Shown: piece by piece, positions 54,354-64,000 of the stretch
How positions within the stretch are numbered: position 1 is the first letter of the stretch
How the letters are laid out: the number at the start of each line of letters is the position of its first letter
DNA from: Symsagittifera roscoffensis
Lineage: Eukaryota; Xenacoelomorpha; Acoela; Convolutidae
Length of the DNA: 64,000 nucleotides
Direction of reading: 5' to 3'
Assembly (NCBI RefSeq): GCF_963678635.1
Contig: NC_087071.1
Location: 24,380,013 to 24,444,012 of the forward strand
Notes under the pieces: generated by a model
Database searches by the model: none
What the model was told of the DNA's origin: nothing
What the model saw: the letters and a program-made list of their open reading frames with translations, nothing else
Program-made: the position numbers and the translations under genes

Positions 54354-56860
54354 GTGAATGAGATAATTTGAAATCAAAAAATTTCAAGTGAAAGATTTTG
54401 TCTATAAAGTTTTTTGAATTATTTCAAGTTTTCAAAGCTCAATCAGCTTGAAAAATTGTTGTGTACCTATTCGGTCTGGAAATTTTCTAGAATTTTACTA
54501 GAATTTTACGAGAAATTTACTAGAATTTTTTAAAACTTCAAAGCTCGAATAGATTGCTTAAAATTTTCAATCTTTTCGATAAAATTTTCCGGGTATCAGA
54601 TCAGAACTATTTCAGATTCAAAACTTGATTAGTTGCTTTAAAAACTTAGATTTTTTTAAAGTTATTTCATTGGAGGAATCGGTTCCCAAAAACTATAAAT
54701 TTTCAAGCTCGAATAGCTTGGTTAAAAAATTCAACTTTTAAAATCCGATTTGGTCTACGAGATATCTTGAAATAATGTGAAGTTTCAAAGCTCGAGCAGC
54801 ATGCTTAAAGAATTCAATCTTTCAGCAAACCGATTCCGTCTATGAAATAACTTGAAAAAAATTAATACTCGATAGTTGCTTATGAACTCATTTTTTTACG
54901 AATCGATTCCGTCAATGAGATAAATTGAAATGTTTCGTAGCTCGAATAGATTGCTTAAAAATTCCAAACTTTTCGCAAAACGATTCCGTCTATGAAGATG
55001 CTCGAAAAGTTCAACAGTTTCAAAGCTCGAAAAGCTTGCTTAAAAGCCTAAAAGTGTTTGCGAACGGATTCATTCTGGAATTATCGTGAAATTTTCATTG
55101 TCTCAAAGCTCGAATAGTTGCTTAAAAAACTCATATTTCCCGCAAACAGATTTCGTCCATGAAATTACATTTAGTAATTCAAACTTTCAAAGCTCGAATA
55201 GCTGCTGGCTTATAAAATTCAACTAATGAGCGAACCGATTAGTTCTATGCAGATACATGAAAAATATATAGTTTCAAAGATCGAAAAGCTTGACTAAAAG
55301 TTTGAAATGATTCTACCTGAAAGCACCCTGAAAAATTTCAAAGTCTCGAAACTCAAATAGCCTGCTTAAAAAACTAATATTTTGCGCGAACCAATTTTGT
55401 CTGTGAAAATACTTGAAATGAGTCAGTATTTTAAACCTCGAATTGTTTGCTTAAAAATCTCAACCTTTTTGCGAACCGATTTCGTTTATGAAGATACTTG
55501 AAAAGTTCAACAGTTTCAAAGCTCGAAAAGCTTGCTTCAAAAAAACTTAAATGTGTTTGCAAACGGATTCATTCTTGAAATATCTTGAAATTTTCAATGT
55601 CTCAAAGCTCGAATAGCTTGCTTAAAAAAACTCATATTTTGCGCGAATCGAATTTATCTAGGAAACAAACTTTTAAAAAATCAAATTTTCAAAGCTCGAT
55701 TAGCTTGCGTAAAAATTTCAATGTTTTGCGAAAACAATACGTGAATGAGATAATTTGAAATCAAAAAATTTCAAGTGAAAGATTTTGTTTATAAAGTTTT
55801 TTGAATTATTTCAAGTTTTCAAAGCTCAATCAGCTTGAAAAATTGTTGTGTACCTATTCGGTCTGGAAATTTTCTAGAATTTTACTAGAATTTTACGAGA
55901 AATTTACTAGAATTTTTTAAAAGTTCAAAGCTCGAATAGATTGCTTAAAATTTTCAATCTTTTCGATAAAATTTTCCGGGTATCAGATCAGAACTATTTC
56001 AGATTCAAAACTTGATTAGTTGCTTTAAAAACTTTGATTTTTTTAAAGTTATTTCATTGGAGGAATCGGTTCCCAAAAACTATAAATTTTCAAGCTCGAA
56101 TAGCTTGGTTAAAAAATTCAACTTTTAAAATCCGATTTGGTCTACGAGATATCTTGAACTAATGTGAAGTTTCAAAGCTCGAGCAGCATGCTTAAAGAAT
56201 TCAATCTTTCAGCAAACCGATTCCGTCTATGAAATAACTTGAAAAAAATTAATACTCGATAGTTGCTTATGAACTCATTTTTTTACGAACCGATTCCGTC
56301 AATGAGAAAAATTGAAATGTTTCGTAGCTCGAATAGATTGCTTAAAAATTCCAAACTTTTCGCAAAACGATTCCGTCTATGAAGATGCTCGAAAAGTTCA
56401 ACAGTTTCAAAGCTCGAAAAGCTTGCTTAAAAGCCTAAAAGTGTTTGCGAACGGATTCATTCTGGAATTATCGTGAAATTTTCAATGTCTCAAAGCTCGA
56501 ATAGTTGCTTAAAAAACTCATATTTCGCGCAAACAGATTTCGTCCATGAAATTACATTTAGTAATTCAAACTTTCAAAGCTCGAATAGCTGCTGGCTTAT
56601 AAAATTCAACTAATGAGCGAACCGATTAGTTCTATGCAGATACATGAAAAATATATAGTTTCAAAGATCGAAAAGCTTGACTAAAAGTTTGAAATGATTC
56701 TACCTGAAAGCACCCTGAAACATTTCAAAGTCTCGGAACTCAAATAGCCTGCTTAAAAAACTAATATTTTGCGCGAACCAATTTTGTCTGTGAAATTACT
56801 TGAAATGAGTCAGTATTTTAAACCTCGAATAGTTTGCTTAAAAATCTCAACCTTTTTGCA
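54354..56860 (+). repeat. Higher-order repeat B: ~1385-bp unit, about 1.8 copies
   Basis: GTGAATGAGATAATTTGAAA followed by TCAAAAAATTTC occurs at about 54354 and 55740. The sequences that follow match closely for over 1 kb, including a mini-array of TAGAATTTTAC at about 54485 and 55870. Confidence 0.85.
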
Positions 56861-59800
56861 AACCGATTTCGTTTATGAAGATGCTCGAATAGTTCAACAG
56901 TTTCAAAGCTCGAAAAGCTTGCTTAAAAGCCTAAAAGTGTTTGCGAACGGATTCATTCTGGAACTATCGTGAAACTTTCAATGTCTCAAAGCTCGAATAG
57001 TTGCTTAAAAAACTCATATTTCGCGCAAACATATTTCGTCCATGAAATTACATTTAGTAATTCAAACTTTCAAAGCTCGAATAGCTGCTGGCTTATATAA
57101 TTCAACTAATGAGCGAACCGATTAGTTCTATGCAGATACATGAAAAATATATAGTTTCAAAGATCGAAAAGCTTGACTAAAAGTTTGAAATGATTCTACC
57201 TGATGAAAGCACCCTGAAACATCTCAAAGTCTCAAAACTCAAATAGCCTGCTTAAAAAACTAATACTTTGCGCGAACCAATTCTGTCTGTAAAATTACTT
57301 GAAATGAGTCAAATTTTTAAAGCTTGAATAGTTCGCTTAAAAATCTCAACCTTTTTGCGAACTGATTCCATATATGAAGATGCTTGAAATTTTTGTTAAT
57401 TTCAAATCTCGAATACCTCTCTAAAAAAAACTTTTTTGCTATTCGGGTTTGTCTATGAGATAACTTGAAATATATCAAATTTTCAAAGCTCGATTAGCTT
57501 GCTAAAAAAGTTTCAAAATTTTTGCAAACCCATTCCGTGTAAGTGAAAACTTGTTTAAAGTCAGACTCAAAGCTTGATTAGCTCGCTTAAATTTTTTTGA
57601 AATTCTCGCGATCCGGTTCTGTCTATGAAATTACATGAAACAGTTCAAAGTTTCAAAGCTCAAATAGCCTGCTTGATAAACTCATATCTTGCGCGAACCA
57701 ATTTTCCCTGAGAAAATATTTGAAATAAATCAAGTTCTTAAACCTTGAACAGCTCGCTTGAAAAAATCAATATTTTCGCAGACCCATTCCGTGTATGAGA
57801 TAACTTGAAAAATTTCAGATTCAAAACTTGATTAGCTTGCTTAAAAAGATGAAATTTTGCAATCCGGTTCTGTCTATGAAAAAACATGAAAGTTTTCAAA
57901 GACTGAAAACACAAATAGTCTGCTTCAAAAATTCATACTTTGCGCGAACCGACTTCGTCTATGAAATTACTTGAAATAATTCAAATCTTTAAAGCTCGAA
58001 CAGCTGACTTAAGAAACTCAAAATTTGTTTTCGATCCGGGTCCGTTTATGAGAATACATAAAACATTTTAAAGTTTCATAGAAAGAAAAGCTTGCTTGAA
58101 AACTTCAATTTTTTGCAAACCGATTCTGTCAAGGAAATTATTTGATACACGAGAAGCTTCCGAGAACCTTCCGAGAACCAAACTCGAGAAGCTTCCTTCA
58201 AAAAACTAAAACTGTTTGCAAACGGATTCACTTTGGAAAAATTATGTAATATATTTCAAAGACTCAAAGCTCGAATTTTCTGCTTAAAAAACTCATTTGT
58301 TGAGCAAACCGATGCTGTCGATAAAAATACTTGAAATGAATCAAATGATTAAATTTCAAATACCTTGCTTAAAATTTTCATTATTTTTTGCGAGCCCATT
58401 CCAATAACTTGAACTATTTCAGATTGAAAGCATCATTAAATTGCTCAAGAAAAACCTAAAATTTTTGCGATCCGGTTCTGTCTGTGAAAATACATGAAAA
58501 GTTTCAGAGACTCAAAATTCGATTAGTCTGCTTAAAAAACTCGTATTTTGCGCAAATCGACTCCGTCTATGAAATAACTTGAAAAAATTCAATTTTTCAA
58601 AGCTCGAATAGCTGGCTTAAGAAATTCAAACTTTTCGCCAACCGATTTTGTCGATGAGATAATTTGAAAAATTTCTAAGTTTCTTAGCTCGAAAATATTG
58701 CTCAAAATTTTCGCCCTGATTGCAAAACGATTCCGTATATGAAGATACTTGAAAAGTTCAACAGTTTCAAAGCTCGAAAAGCTTGCTTCAAAAACTCATA
58801 TTTCGCGCAAACATATTTCGTCCATGAAATTACATTTAGTAATTCAAACTTTCAAAGCTCGAATAGCTGCTGGCTTATAAAATTCAACTAATGAGCGAAC
58901 CGATTAGTTCTATGCAGATACATGAAAAACATATAGTTTCAAAGATCGAAAAGCTTGACTAAAAGTTTGAAATGATTCTACCTGAAAGCACCCTGAAACA
59001 TTTCAAAGTCTCGGAACTCAAATAGCCTGCTTAAAAAACTAATTTTTTGCGCGAACCAATTTTGTCTGTGAAATTACTTGAAATGAGTCAGTATTTTAAA
59101 CCTCGAATAATTTGCTTAAAAATCTCAACCTTTTTGCAAACCGATTTCGTTTATGAAGATGCTCGAAAAGTTCAACAGTTTCAAAGCTCGAAAAGCTTGC
59201 TTAAAAGCCTAAAAGTGTTTGCGAACGGATTCATTCTGGAATTATCGTGAAATTTTCAATGTCTCAAAGCTCGAATAGTTGCTTAAAAAACTCATATTTC
59301 GCGCAAACAGATTTCGTCCATGAAATTACATTTAGTAATTCAAACTTTCAAAGCTCGAATAGCTGCTGGCTTATATAATTCAACTAATGAACGAACCGAT
59401 TAGTTCTATGCAGATACATGAAAAATATATAGTTTCAAAGATCGAAAAGCTTGACTAAAAGTTTGAAATGATTCTACCTGATGAAAGCACCCTGAAACAT
59501 CTCAAAGTCTCAAAACTCAAATAGCCTGCTTAAAAAACTATAACTTTGCGCGAACCAATTCTGTCTGTAAAATTACTTGAAATGAGTCAAATTTTTAAAG
59601 CTTGAATAGTTCGCTTAAAAATCTCAACCTTTTTGCGAACTGATTCCATATATGAAGATGCTTGAAATTTTTGTGAATTTCAAATCTCGAATACCTCTCT
59701 AAAAAAAACTTTTTTGCTATTCGGTTTTGTCTATGAGATAACTTGAAATATATCAAATTTTCAAAGCTCGATTAGCTTGCTAAAAAAGTTTCAATATTTT

Positions 59801-61072
59801 TGCAAACCCATTCCGTGTAAGTGAAAACTTGTTTAAAGTCAGATTCAAAGCTTGATTAGCTCGCTTAAAATTTTTTGAAATTCTCGCGATCCGGTTCTGT
59901 CTATGAAATTACATGAAACAGTTCAAAGTTTCAAAGCTCAAATAGCCTGCTTGATAAACTCATATCTTGCGCGAACCAATTTTGCCTGAGAAAATATTTG
60001 AAATAAATCAAGTTTTTAAACCTTGAACAGCTCGCTTGAAAAAATCAATATTTTCGCAGACCCATTCCGTGTATGAGATAACTTGAAAAATTTCAGATTC
60101 AAAACTTGATTAGCTTGCTTAAAAAGATGAAATTTTGCAATCCGGTTCTGTCTATGAAAAAACATGAAAGTTTTCAAAGACTGAAAACACAAATAGTCTG
60201 CTTCAAAAATTCATACTTTGCGCGAACCGACTTCGTCTATGAAATTACTTGAAATAATTCAAATCTTTAAAGCTCGAACAGCTGACTTAAGAAACTCAAA
60301 ATTTGTTTTCGATCCGGGTCCGTTTATGAGAATACATAAAACATTTTAAAGTTTCATAGAAAGAAAAGCTTGCTTGAAAACTTCAATTTTTTGCAAACCG
60401 ATTCTGTCAAAGAAATTATTTGATACACGAGAAGCTTCCGAGAACCTTCCGAGAACCAAACTCGAGAAGCTTCCTTCAAAAAACTAAAACTGTTTGCAAA
60501 CGGATTCACTTTGGAAAAATTATGCAATATATTTCAAAGACTCAAAGCTCGAATTTTCTGCTTAAAAAACTCATTTGTTGAGCAAACCGATGCTGTCGAT
60601 AAAAATACTTGAAATGAATCAAATGATTAAATTTCAAATACCTTGCTTAAAATTTTCATTATTTTTTGCGAGCCCATTCCAATAACTTGAACTATTTCAG
60701 ATTGAAAGCATCATTAAATTGCTCAAGAAAAACCTAAAATTTTTGCGATCCGGTTCTGTCTGTGAAAATACATGAAAAGTTTCAGAGACTCAAAATTCGA
60801 TTAGTCTGCTTAAAAAACTCGTATTTTGCGCAAATCGACTCCGTCTATGAAATAACTTGAAAAAATTCAATTTTTCAAAGCTCGAATAGCTGGCTTAAGA
60901 AATTCAAACTTTTCGCCAACCGATTTTGTCGATGAGATAATTTGAAAAATTTCTAAGTTTCTTAGCTCGAAAATATTGCTCAAAATTTTCGCCCTGATTG
61001 CAAAACGATTCCGAAGATACTTGAAAAGTTCAACAGTTTCAAAGCTCGAAAAGCTTGCTTCAAAAACTCATA
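56523..61072 (+). repeat. Higher-order repeat C: two ~2277-bp units, about 27 monomers each
   Basis: 56523-58799 and 58800-61072 are nearly identical, including an unusual segment with CTTCCGAGAACC twice in tandem (about 58155 and 60434). The second copy lacks 6 bp in TTCCGTATATGAAGAT (about 61013). Unit length divided by 84 bp gives 27 monomers. Confidence 0.9.
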
Positions 61073-62752
61073 TTTCGCGCAAACATATTTCGTCCATGAA
61101 ATTACATTTAGTAATTCAAACTTTCAAAGCTCGAATAGCTGCTGGCTTATAAAATTCAACTAATGAGCGAACCGATTAGTTCTATGCAGATACATGAAAA
61201 ATATATAGTTTCAAAGATCGAAAAGCTTGACTAAAAGTTTGAAATGATTCTACCTGAAAGCACCCTGAAAAATTTCAAAGTCTCGAAACTCAAATAGCCT
61301 GCTTAAAAAACTAATATTTTGCGCGAACCAATTTTGTCTGTGAAAATACTTGAAATGAGTCAGTATTTTAAACCTCGAATTGTTTGCTTAAAAATCTCAA
61401 CCTTTTTGCGAACCGATTTCGTTTATGAAGATACTTGAAAAGTTCAACAGTTTCAAAGCTCGAAAAGCTTGCTTCAAAAAAATTTAAAAGTGTTTGCGAA
61501 CGGATTCAGTCTAAAAATATCTTGAATTTTTCAATGTCTCAAAGCTCGAATAGTTTGCTTAAAAAACTCATATTTCACGCGAACCGAATATGTCTTTGAA
61601 ATTACTTGAAATAATTCAAATATTCAAAGCTCGAATATCTGGCTTAAGAAGTTCAAGTTTTGATGAAAATACATGAGCTGTATTTAAGTTTAGAGAAAGA
61701 AAAACTCACTTGAAAAATTCAACCTTCGGCAAACCGATGCCATCAAGGAGATCATTTGAAATTGTTTTCAAAGTTTTGTAGCTCGAATAGATTTCTTAAT
61801 AATCAAAGATGTTTCACAGCTCGAAAAGCTTGCTTAGATAACCCCTATTTCGCGCGAACCAATTCTCTCTAAGAAAATAGAAATTATTTGAAAAAAAAAT
61901 ACTTTATTTTCAAAGCCCAAATAGCTTGCTGAAAAATTTCAATCTTTTCGCAAATCCATTCCGTATATGAGACAACTTGATTTTTTTCCGATTCAAAACA
62001 TGATTTGCTTGCATAAAAAATCTTAAAATTTTTGCGATCCGGTTTGTCTAAGAAATTACACGAAGCATTTAAAAGATTCAAAGCTCGAATAGTCGAAAAC
62101 TCATATTTTGTGCGAACCGATTCCGTCTATGAAGTTAATTGAAATAATTTAATTTTCAAAAGCTCGAATAGCTGGCTTAAGAAATTTAAACTTTTCCCAA
62201 ACCGATTCCATATAGAAGAGACTTGATTTTTTTAATTTCAAAGCTCAAAAAGCTTTCTTAAAAAACTTAAAATTGCTTGCGAACAGTTTCACTCTGGAAA
62301 ATCGTGAAATATTTCAAAGACTCAAAGTTCAAATAGCCTGCTTAAAAAACTCATATTTCGGGCGAACCAACTGCGTCTATGAAATTGCTTGAAAAAATAT
62401 ATTTTTTGAAAGTTCGATCAGCTTTCTTGGAAGTTTCAACTTTTTCACGAAACAATACCGTATATGAAGATACATGAAATAATTTTTAGTTTCGAATCTC
62501 GATAAGCTTCCTTTAAAAAATTTAAAACTGTTTGCAAACGGATTCACTCTCGATGATTTTGTAATATATTTCAAAGACTCAATGCTCGAATTGTCTGCTT
62601 AAAAAACTCATTAGTTGAGCAAACCGATTCTGTCGATAAAAACACTTGGAAAGAATCAAATGTTTAACTCTCGAATAGCTAGCTAAAAATTTTCATTAAT
62701 TTCGCGAGTCCATTCCGCTTCGGAAAAAACTTGAACTTTTTCAGATTCAAAG

Positions 62753-62952
62753 NNNNNNNNNNNNNNNNNNNNNNNNNNNNNNNNNNNNNNNNNNNNNNNN
62801 NNNNNNNNNNNNNNNNNNNNNNNNNNNNNNNNNNNNNNNNNNNNNNNNNNNNNNNNNNNNNNNNNNNNNNNNNNNNNNNNNNNNNNNNNNNNNNNNNNNN
62901 NNNNNNNNNNNNNNNNNNNNNNNNNNNNNNNNNNNNNNNNNNNNNNNNNNNN
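62753..62952. other. Assembly gap (200 N) in the satellite
   Basis: Exactly 200 N, a placeholder. Satellite sequence continues on both sides. Confidence 0.99.
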
Positions 62953-64000
62953 TGCTTAAAATCTTTAACTTTTGTGCGAACTAATTCTTTCTATGAATTA
63001 ACTTGAAGTATTTCAAAGTTGCAAATCTCCAATAGCTTGTTTCAAAAATTCAATTTTTTGCTAACCGCTAGCTGAAAAAAAAATAGATTTTTTTGCTAAC
63101 CGATTGTGTCGATGAAATAATTTGATCTAACTCAAGGTTTCGAATGTCGAAAAGCGTGCTAATAAAATTTAGCCTTTTTGCGAACCTATTCCGTCAATGA
63201 GTTAACTTGAAATACTTCAAAGTTTCGTAGCTCGAAAGGATTGCTGAGAAATCTCAGCTTTTTCACAAACCGGATTTTTCTGAAAAAGATACTTGAAATA
63301 ATTCAATGTTTCAAAACTCAAACAGCGGGCTTACAAATTCAACTTTTGTGCGAACTGATTCTTTCTATGATATAAAAAGAAATGTTTCAAAGTTCCAAAG
63401 CTGCAATAGCTTGTTTTAAAAATTGACTTTTTGTGCAACCGATTCTTTCTATGGAACATTTTGAAATATTTCGAAGGTTTGCAGCTCAAATTTATAGCTG
63501 AACAATCTCAGTTTTTTTGCAAACTGTATTCGTCTTTGAAGAAAATTGAAAGAATTCAAACATTTGAAGTTCGAATAGCTTGCTTAAAATTTCATTCTTT
63601 TCGCGAACTCATTTTGATTATGAGATAACGTGAACTGTTTCAGATTTAAAGCTTGATAAGCTTGCTGTAAAAGGTTGAAAGTTTCGCAATCCTTTTCGTA
63701 TATGAAGCTATATTATATACTTCAAAGTTTCATAATTCGAAAAGCATGCCTAAATTACTCAACCCTTTCACAAACCGATTCCTTCTATGAAACAACCTGA
63801 AGTGTTTCAAAGTTCCAAAGCTGCCATAGCTTGCTTACAAAATTCAATTTTTGTGCGAACTGATTCTTTCTATGAAATAAATAGAAATATTTCAAAGTTC
63901 CAAAGCTCCAATAGCTTGTTTTAAAAATTCAACTTTTGTGCAACCGAATCTTTCTATGGAACATTTTGAAATATTTCAAAGGTTTGCAGCTCAAATTTAT

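Larger units (their letters stand above)
39480..64000. repeat. Satellite array, ~84-bp monomer, partly in higher-order repeats
   Basis: Head-to-tail degenerate monomers of about 84 bp fill the rest of the window (some 290 copies). Two boxes recur in each: AAAGCTCGAATAGCTTGCTT and GCGAACCGATTCCGTCTATG, separated by A/T-rich linkers, with ACTTGAAA(T/A)A(A/T)TTCAAAG between units. All copies run in the same direction. Monomers at 39.5-46 kb and after 61.5 kb differ widely from each other; between about 46.5 and 61.4 kb they fall into long, very similar higher-order units. The short ORFs seen here are by-products of the repeat. The array continues beyond the window. Confidence 0.95.

Noticed and set aside
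46535-59250. Many 60-84 codon ORFs within the satellite, several nearly identical
   Set aside because: They recur at the higher-order-repeat period on both strands and lie wholly in satellite monomers; repetition, not coding, explains them.
39480-64000. Possible CRISPR-like array (regular repeats with variable spacers)
   Set aside because: Repeats are degenerate, about 84 bp with no constant repeat/unique spacer division, and the context is eukaryotic.

Overview
The window is repeat-rich, AT-rich DNA from an invertebrate animal. The evidence is spliceosomal introns, a Maverick/Polinton, Ty3/gypsy-type retroelements with envelope-like genes, and about 24.5 kb of satellite DNA. I see no bacterial or organellar features. 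I cannot fix the phylum; an arthropod or nematode is my best guess. I found no ordinary host gene. Essentially everything recognisable is mobile or virus-like DNA, or satellite.

Layout. (1) 1-1760: a broken Ty3/gypsy pol remnant (integrase region), interrupted by a 200-N assembly gap at 1000-1199 and followed by a 26-nt purine run. (2) 1760-3464: AT-rich DNA without genes, with one MITE-like inverted repeat. (3) 3506-18800: a decayed, full-length Maverick/Polinton of about 15.3 kb with terminal inverted repeats. From left to right it holds a minus-strand membrane ORF, packaging-ATPase remnants, two conserved Polinton ORF remnants, retroviral-type integrase, minor capsid, a small basic virion-type protein, major capsid, adenain-like cysteine protease, minus-strand exons of unknown function, and a protein-primed DNA polymerase B with at least two introns. 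Most genes carry several frameshifts or stops; the 135-aa basic protein and the 134-aa membrane ORF are still open. (4) 18832-20395: spacer with a 180-bp dispersed repeat. (5) 20400-39266: a very large (18.87 kb) and young Ty3/gypsy-class retroelement. Its two 410-bp LTRs differ at only three positions by eye, and it is flanked by a 4-bp target duplication ATAC. (6) 39480-64000: a tandem satellite with an approximately 84-bp monomer, organised in its central part into higher-order repeats of about 1431, 1385 and 2277 bp. It contains a second 200-N gap at 62753-62952.

The large retroelement is the most interesting object. After a 1.25-kb leader it carries two small ORFs of unknown function (155 and 201 aa), gag-protease (1255 codons), pol (1269 codons: RT, RNase H, integrase), two tiny hydrophobic ORFs joined by an ATGA overlap, a Pro/Ser/Thr-rich ORF (309 codons or more), an envelope-like glycoprotein gene (signal peptide, Cys-rich ectodomain, C-terminal membrane segment; one in-frame TAA), and a 602-aa ORF of unknown family that starts on an ATGA overlap with env. 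A consensus 76-nt intron follows the last stop codon. The envelope resembles the glycoproteins of chuvirus-like negative-strand RNA viruses more than the baculovirus-F-like envelopes of insect errantiviruses. The compact, overlapping extra genes look like the accessory-gene set of a complex retrovirus.

All assignments come from reading translations by eye. No database search was run, so family names are recognition-based and function of the unknown ORFs is left open.
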